From Aquimarina pacifica (GTDB lineage Bacteria; Bacteroidota; Bacteroidia; Flavobacteriales; Flavobacteriaceae): a stretch of 64,000 nucleotides of DNA. Made by a program: the position numbers and the translations under genes. The notes beneath the pieces were generated by a model. The model had not been told where the DNA came from. It saw only the letters and a list, made by a program, of their open reading frames with translations, and did no database searches. Within the stretch, counting starts at the first letter, position 1; each line of letters starts with the position of its first letter. Where the stretch lies: NCBI RefSeq assembly GCF_000520955.1, contig NZ_JACC01000011.1, positions 62,001 to 126,000 of the forward strand. The letters run 5' to 3'. Below, piece by piece: positions 47,309-55,468 of the stretch.

Positions 47309-48682
47309 ATGAAACATAAGCAAACATTTCATAAAAACATATATATAAAGGTGAGTATTATGCTAGCTTTTTTACTCACCTCCCTTGGTTGTAAAAAGGA
47401 CCTCCCTGTTGAAAAAATAGACCTCGAAACTGGGTATCAACTGATAGAATGGAATAAAAAATTAACTGAAGTAATGATATCAGATGTTTTCACTCCTCCT
47501 GTTGCAAGCCGAATTTATGCGTACTCAAATATTGCAGCCTACGAAGCCATACAAGCAGCAGAAGGAAATAAGAATTCCTTATCGCAAAAATTAAATAAAC
47601 TGTCTGATATCCCAACACCACAAAATCATCACGAAATAAATGCTACTATTTCTGGTGTGATTGCCTTTGCCACGGCAGGAAAATCTCTAGTATACAATAG
47701 TGAAGCAATCGAAAAACATAAAGAAGATTTTATTTCCCAATTAGAAAAAACAGAAATTGACACTAAAACACTTCAAAATTCTATTAATTACGGAGAAATA
47801 GTAGGAACGCATATTCTAGATTGGGCCAATACTGATGGATACCATCAGCGATCAGCACTGTCTCGCTATCAGCTAAAACTAAATGATCCTGGAAGTTGGA
47901 AACCAACACCTCCCGATTATATGGAAGCGATAGAACCAAACTGGAATACCTTGCGCACCTTTGTTCTAGATTCGGCTAATCAATTCCTCCCTGAACCTCC
48001 TACTGCTTTTGACACCATACCTTCTTCTCAATTTTACCAAGAAACTATTGCCGTTTATGATGCTGTAAAAAACCTAAGCCCCGAAAACCTCGAAAAGGCA
48101 AAATTTTGGGATTGTAACCCTAATATTTCTTTTACAAAAGGACATATTATGTACTACAAACAACAAATATCACCAGGAGGACATTGGATGATGATTGCTT
48201 GTCAAGTTATTAAGGAGCAAAAACTTTCTTCATTACAAGCCAGTGAGACCTTATCAAAATTAGGAATTACAATTGCAGATGCATTTATTAGTTGCTGGTC
48301 AGAGAAATATAAAAGTAGTCTAATTAGGCCGGAAACCTATATCAACACCTACATTGATCAAAATTGGAAACCTATATTACAAACACCGGCATTTCCAGAA
48401 TATACCAGCGGACACAGTGTAGCTTCAAGCTCAGCCGCAATAATGCTCACTCATTTATTCGGAAATAATTACAAGTTCACCGACTCTACCGAAATCCCAT
48501 ATGGACTGCCAGCAAGATCGTTCGATTCTTTTACTGCAGCAGCAGAAGAGGCTGCAATAAGTCGACTCTATGGCGGTATTCATTATATGCCTGCTATCGA
48601 GAATGGAGTTAAACAGGGAACTCAAATCGGCAGGTATATTGTTAATAACATAGGAAACAATCACCGCAACTCAGATAAATAA
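47309..48682 (+). CDS. vanadium haloperoxidase / PAP2-superfamily lipoprotein
   Basis: I start at ATG 47309, the second Met, since the first (47285) overlaps the previous gene. The 457-residue protein has a lipoprotein signal (MLAFLLTSLGC). The three PAP2 motifs are present: KYKSSLIRP (KxxxxxxRP), EYTSGHS (usual PSGH, here Thr for Pro) and SRLYGGIH (SRxxxxxH). They bind vanadate in haloperoxidases or phosphate in PAP2 phosphatases. The protein is exported with the propeller lipoproteins; genes of this kind often accompany UnbV proteins in marine Bacteroidota. Chemistry is undecided. Confidence 0.85.
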   Translation: MKHKQTFHKNIYIKVSIMLAFLLTSLGCKKDLPVEKIDLETGYQLIEWNKKLTEVMISDVFTPPVASRIYAYSNIAAYEAIQAAEGNKNSLSQKLNKLSDIPTPQNHHEINATISGVIAFATAGKSLVYNSEAIEKHKEDFISQLEKTEIDTKTLQNSINYGEIVGTHILDWANTDGYHQRSALSRYQLKLNDPGSWKPTPPDYMEAIEPNWNTLRTFVLDSANQFLPEPPTAFDTIPSSQFYQETIAVYDAVKNLSPENLEKAKFWDCNPNISFTKGHIMYYKQQISPGGHWMMIACQVIKEQKLSSLQASETLSKLGITIADAFISCWSEKYKSSLIRPETYINTYIDQNWKPILQTPAFPEYTSGHSVASSSAAIMLTHLFGNNYKFTDSTEIPYGLPARSFDSFTAAAEEAAISRLYGGIHYMPAIENGVKQGTQIGRYIVNNIGNNHRNSDK

Positions 48683-48868
48683 ACCTTTATATAAAAAAAC
48701 ACCTCATCTTTTATTCAAAACATAATATAATGAAAGTTAATATCTTTCAAAAACTTTCTTATATTTACAGTTACTTAACTTTTTGTCTAAAATAAACCAG
48801 AGAAATTGCTAAAAGTTATGTACTAAAACAAGGGTTCTCTAGAGACATCCACTAAACGACATTTTTTT

Positions 48869-49765
48869 ATGAAATCTAAACTATGGTTATTTTACGCAAT
48901 AATAACAACATTATTTTGGGGTATTTGGGGAGCATTTACAGGAGTTCCTGCAGAAAATGGATTTCCCGATACTTTGATCTACTGCGTATGGGCACTAACA
49001 ATGATTCCTCCAGCACTTATTATTTTAAAACTAAATAACTGGAAACTTCAGTACGATAAAAAATCAATTATCTATGGTGCTATTATTGGTCTATTGGGCG
49101 CTGGCGGACAAATGATACTTTTTCATGCCGTAACTATTGGACCAACGTATCTAATATTTCCAATTATATCTGTTTCCCCAATGGTCACCATTATGTTATC
49201 CTTTTATTTATTAAAAGAAAGGACAGGTCGTCTAGGGACTTTAGGGATTGTTTTGGCCCTTGTTGCACTACCACTATTCGAATATTCTAATGGCGAAAAT
49301 GAAGCTGATTATGGCTACTTGTGGTTCGTTCTTGCTATTCTTGTACTATTCGCTTGGGGACTACAAGCATACTTTATGAAACTTGCTAATAATACGATGA
49401 ATGTTGAAAGTATCTTTTTTTATATGATGCTCTCTGGCCTATTTATCATACCCGTTGCACTCTATATGACCGATTTTTCTCAAGAAATTAACTATGGGCC
49501 TGACGGACCATGGTTAGCTGCTGGTATTCAAATTCTTAATTCTATTGGTGCATTATGCCTTGTATATGCCTTTAGATACGGAAAAGCGATGGTTGTATCT
49601 CCATTAACGAATGCTGGAGCCCCATTAATTACCGCTATAATAGCCATGATACTCTTAGGATATGTTCCGAATGGGTTCAAAATAACAGGGATTATACTTG
49701 CTGTTGCTGCCGCATTCTTATTAGCATTAGACCCAGACGATAAAACAAAAGAAAATAAAAGGTAG
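48869..49765 (+). CDS. EamA/DMT-family permease
   Basis: A 298-residue inner-membrane permease with ten hydrophobic segments in two EamA-like halves (LFYAIITTLFWGIWGAFTG at the start; AGAPLITAIIAMILLGYVP near the end). DMT transporters move metabolites such as sugars, amino acids or nucleotide sugars. Its place at the right of the glycan locus suggests a second uptake or an export step, but there is no sequence basis for specificity. The upstream gap has CTTTC/GAAAG direct and inverted repeats at about 48734-48758. Confidence 0.85.
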   Translation: MKSKLWLFYAIITTLFWGIWGAFTGVPAENGFPDTLIYCVWALTMIPPALIILKLNNWKLQYDKKSIIYGAIIGLLGAGGQMILFHAVTIGPTYLIFPIISVSPMVTIMLSFYLLKERTGRLGTLGIVLALVALPLFEYSNGENEADYGYLWFVLAILVLFAWGLQAYFMKLANNTMNVESIFFYMMLSGLFIIPVALYMTDFSQEINYGPDGPWLAAGIQILNSIGALCLVYAFRYGKAMVVSPLTNAGAPLITAIIAMILLGYVPNGFKITGIILAVAAAFLLALDPDDKTKENKR

Positions 49766-49926
49766 AAAACGTAGTTCTATTATTAGAAAACGATCATTGT
49801 TTACAGTGATCATAACAATTCTTAAAATAAAATGACAGTAAATGATGATGACGTAATACTGGGAACATCAAAAAAACATCTTATATCAAACATCTTGTTT
49901 TCTTGTTGATTCAAAATCAAATAAAT

Positions 49927-49971
49927 AAACATAGCACACAACAACCCCAGACAGGTATGTTGGCTATGTTT
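49927..49971 (+). other. leader hairpin before the DUF4832 gene
   Basis: AAACATAGC (49927-49935) pairs exactly with GCTATGTTT (49963-49971), and an inner CAACA/TGTTG stem is nested inside after a 3-base bulge. It ends 71 bases before the ATG at 50043. It has no T-tail on the plus strand, so it is more likely a leader structure than a terminator. Confidence 0.5.
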
Positions 49972-50042
49972 CAGAAAAAACATTGTGATTTCGAAACAAA
50001 TTGCAAGGAAACAGCCCTCTAAGAGGTATAAAAAAAACAGCT

Positions 50043-51632
50043 ATGAAAACTATTTGTAACACACTTCTTTTAGTCCTATCAATTTGCCTTTTTCTAAACT
50101 GTAGCAATGATAATGGTACTAATGCTGAAAATGATACTGAAAATGACACTGAAAACGAAGATCAAAATGGGAATGAGGATGAAAATCCAACCGAAAGCAG
50201 CGTAACTATTGAGTATACAGAAAGTACAGCTGATTTTGCAAACCCTGACAGAGGTTTTTATAGATATTCAGAAACAAGAGCTAGTAATTATACTGTCTTA
50301 TCAGAAGAAGAACTAAAAACATATAGTTCTCCTTCAACTTCCTCGGGCGCAACATACCAAACCATAAGTACTTTAGTTTTTAGATATTACATATTAGATG
50401 GTTTAACAACCGGAACGATTCCTCAAAGTTTTTTAGACAACATGCAGTTAGATTTTGACGCTGCCAGAAATGCAGGAGTAAAACTAATCCCGAGATTCAC
50501 ATACACCGTGTCATCTAATTCTGGTAGTTGTTCTGAAGGGTTTATATGCCCCCCTTATGGTGATGCCTCAAAATCTGTTGTACAGGCACAGATTGAGCAA
50601 TTAGGTACCGTACTGACCGCCAACTCTGACGTTATTACCGCGATACAAATGGGATTTATTGGCACTTGGGGAGAAAATTATTATACCGATTATTTTGGAG
50701 ATGCCTCTTCAAACGATACACAAGGAAAGTTACTTGATGAAAATTGGACAGACAGAATAGCTGTACTACAAGCTCTTCTTGATGCCACGCCAAAAGAACT
50801 GATGATACAAGTACGATATCCACAAATGAAACAACGTTTTGTATATGGTATTAATGCAACAACTGATGTTGCACCATTAACTAATGCCGAAGCTTTTACC
50901 TCATCAGATAAAGCAAGAATAGGGTTTCATAACGATTGTCTTTTTGCAAGTGCCGACGATTTTGGAACCTATCAAGATTATGGAAATACAGCCACTTCTA
51001 GCACAACAGATATTACAAACCTAAAACCTTATTTTGCAGATGATAGTAACTATGTAATAGTTGGAGGAGAAACATGTAACGATAGCTATAGCCCAGAAAA
51101 TGATTGCTCTCCCACAGGCATAGCAGATACTGATTTAAGAACATTACATTACACATACCTCAATGCAGATTATAATAATGAGGTAAATAATGACTGGGTC
51201 GACGGTGGATGCATGGAGGATATAAAACGTAATCTGGGATATCGATTTGTTCTAAAAAATGCTGAATTTCCTGAAGAAGTAACTGCCGGAAATACTATTA
51301 ACCTAACCATTAATCTTGAAAATATAGGCTACGCATCTCCTTCTAAAGAAAGAAATGTAAAACTAATTTTGAGAAATACCGCAGACGCAACTTTAACCGA
51401 ATTCAAAATTGACACTGATATAAGGTTTTGGTTCTCAAGCGTATCCCTTTCTGGAGAATTTGAAACAGAAGCATCTATGCCAAAAGGAGATTATGAAGTC
51501 TTATTGCTGCTTCAGGACACCCACGAAAGCATTAAAGATCGTATAGAATATAGCATCCGTTTTGCGAACGACGACGTATGGGAAGAAAACACAGGTTTTA
51601 ACAAACTAAACCACAGAATAACCATTATCTAA
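50043..51632 (+). CDS. DUF4874/DUF4832 putative glycosidase-like lipoprotein
   Basis: The ATG at 50043 gives 529 residues with a lipoprotein signal (LLLVLSICLFLNC), then an Asn/Asp/Glu linker with short ND/TEN repeats. DUF4874 follows (FANPDRGFYRYSETR; STLVFRYYILDG; AGVKLIPRFTYT), then DUF4832 (IGFHNDCLFASADDFGTY; VIVGGETCND; HYTYLNADYNNEVNNDW), and a C-terminal beta-sandwich. The DUF4874 part has a TIM-barrel look with IQMGFIGTWGENYY as a likely active-site strand. These proteins are seen in carbohydrate loci but lack a described activity. Confidence 0.8.
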   Translation: MKTICNTLLLVLSICLFLNCSNDNGTNAENDTENDTENEDQNGNEDENPTESSVTIEYTESTADFANPDRGFYRYSETRASNYTVLSEEELKTYSSPSTSSGATYQTISTLVFRYYILDGLTTGTIPQSFLDNMQLDFDAARNAGVKLIPRFTYTVSSNSGSCSEGFICPPYGDASKSVVQAQIEQLGTVLTANSDVITAIQMGFIGTWGENYYTDYFGDASSNDTQGKLLDENWTDRIAVLQALLDATPKELMIQVRYPQMKQRFVYGINATTDVAPLTNAEAFTSSDKARIGFHNDCLFASADDFGTYQDYGNTATSSTTDITNLKPYFADDSNYVIVGGETCNDSYSPENDCSPTGIADTDLRTLHYTYLNADYNNEVNNDWVDGGCMEDIKRNLGYRFVLKNAEFPEEVTAGNTINLTINLENIGYASPSKERNVKLILRNTADATLTEFKIDTDIRFWFSSVSLSGEFETEASMPKGDYEVLLLLQDTHESIKDRIEYSIRFANDDVWEENTGFNKLNHRITII

Positions 51633-51807
51633 TATCAAATTTTAATATTCTCTTGACCTCTATCTCTTTTTTCTTATCGCAAAAGAATCAAGTACATTAT
51701 AAATTATTAATGGCGTATCTAGTTTTAATAAGTAATACCATCATTTTTTGCATTTATCACAATCTACACTTAGAGTAAGTTCATAAAACAACAGATACAA
51801 TTCAATA

Positions 51808-51842
51808 AAAAAAAACACTTTAATACGCTTATTTTAAAGTGA
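51808..51842 (-). terminator. minus-strand terminator-like hairpin
   Basis: CACTTTAA (51817-51824) pairs with TTAAAGTG (51835-51842), and on the minus strand nine Ts follow the stem. It could end a transcript coming from agaR, though it lies more than 500 bases past that stop. Confidence 0.6.
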
Positions 51843-52105
51843 TTGCACTCACAACAAGCTATTTACTCTCTTCTAATAAGCTCCCTTTATGCTATACTTA
51901 TTATCTAATCAAAAGAATCAAAAATTAATAATCTCATCAAATTTATTTCTAAATGATAACAAACCATCAATAAATTCACTAAAAGTTAATCATATTCGCT
52001 AAAAAATATATTAAATTACCTTAATTAAAACTTAAAATAAAAAATAAGGTTAATATAGCATATAAATATGTAAATATTGATGTGTTCTACTTCTACATTC
52101 ATGCA

Positions 52106-52113
52106 TATCTTTG
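52106..52113 (+). promoter_or_regulatory. -7 box of a short transcript
   Basis: TATCTTTG matches TAnnTTTG; a poor -33 match (TGTG) lies 21 bases upstream. It is 35 bases before a 24-codon frame. Confidence 0.45.
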
Positions 52114-52148
52114 CCTTGTAAATAATACATAACTTAAAATTAGAAATT

Positions 52149-52223
52149 ATGAAAAAAGCTGTAATCGAATGTTTGGTACTAATCGCAGAATTAATGTCAA
52201 ATTACCATGCAGATGTTAACTAG
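52149..52223 (+). CDS. possible 24-residue peptide gene
   Basis: The frame encodes MKKAVIECLVLIAELMSNYH followed by ADVN and a stop. It has a promoter-like box at a suitable distance and an A-rich leader like other genes here. A helix with hydrophobic face (AVIECLVLIAELM) is likely. No family is recognised. It stands convergent to agaR and is followed by a long-range inverted repeat. It may be a real peptide or just the start of a non-coding RNA. Confidence 0.35.
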   Translation: MKKAVIECLVLIAELMSNYHADVN

Positions 52224-52277
52224 TCAAGGATTAGAAACAACATCAAACAAAGTAGGACATCAAGTATGTCAAAAAAC

Positions 52278-52375
52278 AGGAGTTTCCCATTTACGCCTCA
52301 AAAAATATAGAAACGTTCCTATAAGGATATATATAATGTAGGTTATCAAGTTAAAAGCTTGAATGGGTAACTCCT
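52278..52375. repeat. 14-bp inverted repeat around an 70-base spacer
   Basis: AGGAGTTTCCCATT (52278-52291) and AATGGGTAACTCCT (52362-52375) pair at 13 of 14 positions, and the right arm runs into TTTT on the plus strand. It ends 10 bases before the agaR stop and may close the short plus-strand transcript or mark the edges of a small element. Confidence 0.55.
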
Positions 52376-52384
52376 TTTAAGTAG

Positions 52385-53170
52385 TTACGATATAATTACC
52401 TTTATATTAGCATCCTCTAACCTTTTTAGATCAGCCCGATCTATATTCTCATCGGTCACCACCACATCTATCTTATCCAAAGAACAAATAAAAGCAAGGC
52501 TTCTTCTACTGAATTTGCTTGAATCGGCTACCAAAATCACCTCTTTGGCAATATCAATCATAATTTGATTAAGTGAAGCTTCTTCTATATTAGGAGTAAA
52601 TGCCCCCACAGTGGTATCAAAACCATCAACACCAATAAATACTTTATCTACATAAAAATTCTTAAGATTTTTCTCGGCTAATGGCCCTACCAAAGAATGC
52701 GAATTTTTCCTCAAAGTACCTCCAGGGACTATTATATTAATACCAGGAAATCCAATCAATTGATTAACTATATTAAATGCATTGGTAATCACATTAAGAG
52801 AAGTCTTGGTATCTAAATTCTTGGCGATTTCCATAGTAGTTGTTCCAGAGTCGATGATAATAGTTTCTCCTTCATTGACAAGACTAGATGCTTTCTTTCC
52901 TATTTTTATTTTCTCGCCATAATGAATCTTATCTTTATCCGAAATCTGATAATCTATACTTACATTATTTTCATATTTCATTGCTCCTCCTCTAGAGCGA
53001 ATAAGCAATTTCTTTGATTCGAATAAATCAAGATCGTTCCTGATCGTTACTTCACTTACCTTAAATTGCTCGCTTAATTCATGAACAAAAACCTGACCAT
53101 TATCATTAAGCATATTTAATATTTTCTTACGTCGTTCTACTGTAGATCGTTTTTTCTTGCTTTCTCCCAT
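52385..53170 (-). CDS. agaR: DeoR-family transcriptional regulator, AgaR-like
   Basis: A 261-residue DeoR/GlpR-type repressor. The N-terminal winged helix has RRKKILNMLNDNGQVFVHEL and VSEVTIRNDLDLFESKKLLI, then the family motif RSRGGAM. The C-terminal effector domain is an isomerase-like fold (IIIDSGTTTMEIAKNL; VDKVFIGVDGFD; LVADSSKFSRRSLAFI) that binds a phosphosugar. Next to agaS it should repress the galactosamine genes until galactosamine-6-phosphate or tagatose-6-phosphate appears. It is divergent from agaS. Confidence 0.88.
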   Translation of the reverse strand: MGESKKKRSTVERRKKILNMLNDNGQVFVHELSEQFKVSEVTIRNDLDLFESKKLLIRSRGGAMKYENNVSIDYQISDKDKIHYGEKIKIGKKASSLVNEGETIIIDSGTTTMEIAKNLDTKTSLNVITNAFNIVNQLIGFPGINIIVPGGTLRKNSHSLVGPLAEKNLKNFYVDKVFIGVDGFDTTVGAFTPNIEEASLNQIMIDIAKEVILVADSSKFSRRSLAFICSLDKIDVVVTDENIDRADLKRLEDANIKVIIS

Positions 53171-53194
53171 ACCTTAAGTAACTAGTTTATATAC

Positions 53195-53226
53195 CAAAAT
53201 TAACCATTTGCAACTTACATCGCAAG
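53195..53226 (-). promoter_or_regulatory. agaR promoter
   Basis: Minus strand: CTTG (53226-53223), 20 bases, TAATTTTG (53202-53195). Predicted start is near 53188, giving a very short leader before ATG 53170. Confidence 0.65.
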
Positions 53227-53290
53227 AATATGTCATGAATATTACAACATCCCCAATTTTAACAAAGTTTTTATTTGAAAAAAATAATGT

Positions 53291-53321
53291 TTTGAAAGTT
53301 TAAATAACTTTTGTAAATTTG
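53291..53321 (+). promoter_or_regulatory. agaS promoter
   Basis: TTTG (53291-53294), 19 bases, TAAATTTG (53314-53321), matching the consensus; predicted start near 53328. Confidence 0.8.
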
Positions 53322-53331
53322 TATCAAAATG

Positions 53332-53350
53332 TTTCGAAAGCATTTCGAAA
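53332..53350. promoter_or_regulatory. tandem TTTCGAAA palindromes, candidate AgaR operator
   Basis: TTTCGAAA-GCA-TTTCGAAA: two copies of an 8-bp palindrome with an 11-base period, right after the predicted agaS start point. The place suits a repressor roadblock. The TTTCG core is shared with the site near GH109. Confidence 0.6.
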
Positions 53351-53371
53351 TTATAAACAACAAACCATAGT

Positions 53372-54529
53372 ATGACGTATCTTAATATTGAAGAAGACAT
53401 CCTTAAAAATAATGGTGCTTTGCATACTGCAAAAGAAATAGCCGGACAACCAAAACTATGGGAAACTATATTTGATAAAATAATTTCAGAACAAAAAGAA
53501 ATAGGTTCATTTATGAACAACGTTCTTAATAGTGTTCAAAAAATTATTCTTACCGGAGCAGGAACAAGTGGCTATATAGGCTACTCAATAGAAGGGAGCT
53601 TACAGAGAAAAACGAACATTACAACTGTTTCTGTAGCTACTACTCATTTGGTATCACATCCAGAAGACTATTTTGAGCTTGATACTCCTACATTAATGAT
53701 TTCTTTTGCAAGATCAGGAAATAGTCCAGAAAGTACCGCGGCGGTTAAGCTCGCAGATATGACTACTGATACCTGTTACCACCTTATCATTACTTGTAAT
53801 GCTAATGGTAACCTCGCCAAACATACATTCAAAAATAATGGATACGTATTTATCTTACCCGAAGAGGCTGATGATAAAAGTTTGGCAATGACAGGAAGTT
53901 ATTCTGGAATGTTATTATCTGCTTTACTTATTAATGACATAAAAAATATAGATTCTCTAAAACCGACGATTGATCAACTCAAAAAGTATGGTACTACTAT
54001 AATCTCAGAAAAACTAGAGGCACTACGAGATATCGCAGAACTACCTTTTGATAGAGCTGTTTTTCTGGGTTCTGGCCCCCAATATGGTACCGCTATGGAA
54101 TCACATCTCAAATTGCAAGAATTAACAGATGGACTGGTAATATGTAAGCACGATTCTTATCTAGGATTTAGACATGGCCCAAAAGCGGTAGTAGACCAAA
54201 ATACCCTTATGATTTACTATCTATCTAATAAGGATGACGTATTACGCTATGAAAAAGACCTAGTACAAGGAATGGATAAAGGAAAAAAACCTTTATTTCA
54301 ATTAGCAATAGCAGAAAAAAAGATAAACGATATTTCTAAGAATATTGATATGTTAATCGTATTATCAAATGATTCTTATACCATTGACGAACCCTATCTA
54401 GCTGTATCAAATATCACACTTGCTCAGGTATTAGGTTTTTTTAAATCATTAAACAAAAATTTACAACCAGACACCCCCTCTCTAAGCGGTGCTATTTCGC
54501 GTGTTGTCAAAGGAGTAACAATTTACTAG
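53372..54529 (+). CDS. agaS: AgaS, galactosamine-6-phosphate deaminase/isomerase
   Basis: A 385-residue double-SIS-domain enzyme. Motifs agree closely with Escherichia coli AgaS as I recall it: ILTGAGTSGYIGYSIEGSL, ISFARSGNSPESTAAVKLAD, CYHLIITCNANGNLA, VFLGSGPQYGTAMESHLKLQ, GFRHGPKAVVD and TPSLSGAISRVVKGV. AgaS converts galactosamine-6-phosphate to tagatose-6-phosphate and ammonia. It is divergent from agaR, with its own promoter and operator candidate, and supplies the step missing from the kbaZ operon 18 kb away. Confidence 0.93.
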   Translation: MTYLNIEEDILKNNGALHTAKEIAGQPKLWETIFDKIISEQKEIGSFMNNVLNSVQKIILTGAGTSGYIGYSIEGSLQRKTNITTVSVATTHLVSHPEDYFELDTPTLMISFARSGNSPESTAAVKLADMTTDTCYHLIITCNANGNLAKHTFKNNGYVFILPEEADDKSLAMTGSYSGMLLSALLINDIKNIDSLKPTIDQLKKYGTTIISEKLEALRDIAELPFDRAVFLGSGPQYGTAMESHLKLQELTDGLVICKHDSYLGFRHGPKAVVDQNTLMIYYLSNKDDVLRYEKDLVQGMDKGKKPLFQLAIAEKKINDISKNIDMLIVLSNDSYTIDEPYLAVSNITLAQVLGFFKSLNKNLQPDTPSLSGAISRVVKGVTIY

Positions 54530-55037
54530 TTAACCAAAAAGGTTGACATATAAATATATAATAAACAGTTGTGTAAATGTATGAGTAACAAATACACAAC
54601 TGGCATGTGGGGCAAAACGACATTTTCTACAGAATGTCGTTTTTCTTATTCTATCTAAATTCTATCTAATCTTTAGGACATACTCTATTTATCTCAAATT
54701 CTCACATTTTCTAATCATTCAAGAAATAAAAACTGTAACGGTTTTTAGAAACTTATTATATTTACTTTTCTCTATTGAATTTGAATAACAGAAAAATGAG
54801 TCTAAGAATATATTCTCATAGGAATTACCTGCCATAACACCCCCACTGCTAAACACTTATCGCCAAACACTTGCGTTTTTTTGACAAAAAAACATCTATT
54901 TCATTTATCTATATAAAAATACCATTCGTCTATACTAAAACCCCTTTGAACGAAAGAAAAGAAAAAACATTACTAAAAAAGAAGACCTTTATAATTGTGA
55001 AACAACAAATTTTGACTTAACTTAATAATCTGAAAAA
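54530..55037. other. 508-bp gap after agaS
   Basis: The left 115 bases contain an 8-bp inverted repeat (GTTGTGTA 54568-54575 with 54593-54600) and then the terminator. The remaining 390 bases are AT-rich and must hold the promoter of the signalling operon, but no consensus box is clear. I see no gene. Confidence 0.6.
54614..54646 (+). terminator. agaS terminator
   Basis: AAAACGACATT (54614-54624) pairs exactly with AATGTCGTTTT (54633-54643), with an 8-base loop and a T-rich tail, 85 bases after the agaS stop. The A/T arms make it bidirectional. Confidence 0.9.
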
Positions 55038-55442
55038 ATGAGTTTGAACTTTTTATTAATTGACGACGACGAAATAGAACGACTAAAATTTGCAAGAGTT
55101 CTGCAAAAAAATAATTACCCCCACAGTATTGTAGAAGCCAAGAATGGTGAAGAAGCATTAGAGATATTAGCTCAAAAAGAGCAACCGGATTTGATATTTT
55201 TGGATTTAAACATGCCAAAAATGAACGGTTTAGAGTTCTTAAGAGAGTTAAAATCAAATGCAGATTTGCGATACATCCCTGTGATTATATTAAGCACCTC
55301 TAACAATCATCAAGATCTTAAAGAGGCATATAAAATAGGAGCAGCAGGATATATTGTGAAACCATTAAAGTATGAAGATTATATGCATAAGATAAAATGT
55401 CTAATCGAATACTGGAGTGTTAATGAACTTCTACAAGTATAG
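55038..55442 (+). CDS. stand-alone receiver-domain response regulator (Rcp1-like)
   Basis: A 134-residue receiver with no output domain. The acidic pocket is in FLLIDDDEIE (D9-D11), phospho-acceptor D56 lies in DLIFLDLNMPKMNG, T/S in ILSTS and K in YIVKPL. Such single-domain regulators act as phosphate shuttles or bind a partner. It is first in the operon, 26 bases before the H-NOX gene, so it is the natural target of one or both kinases downstream. Confidence 0.92.
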   Translation: MSLNFLLIDDDEIERLKFARVLQKNNYPHSIVEAKNGEEALEILAQKEQPDLIFLDLNMPKMNGLEFLRELKSNADLRYIPVIILSTSNNHQDLKEAYKIGAAGYIVKPLKYEDYMHKIKCLIEYWSVNELLQV

Positions 55443-55468
55443 CTACTTAACTTATAGAATGTATACTT

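Larger units (their letters stand above)
51633..52148. other. non-coding gap, about 516 bp
   Basis: AT-rich sequence between the DUF4832 gene and a short transcript candidate. It contains one minus-strand terminator-like hairpin (51808-51842) and a TAnnTTTG box near its right end. I see no gene in it. Confidence 0.5.
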
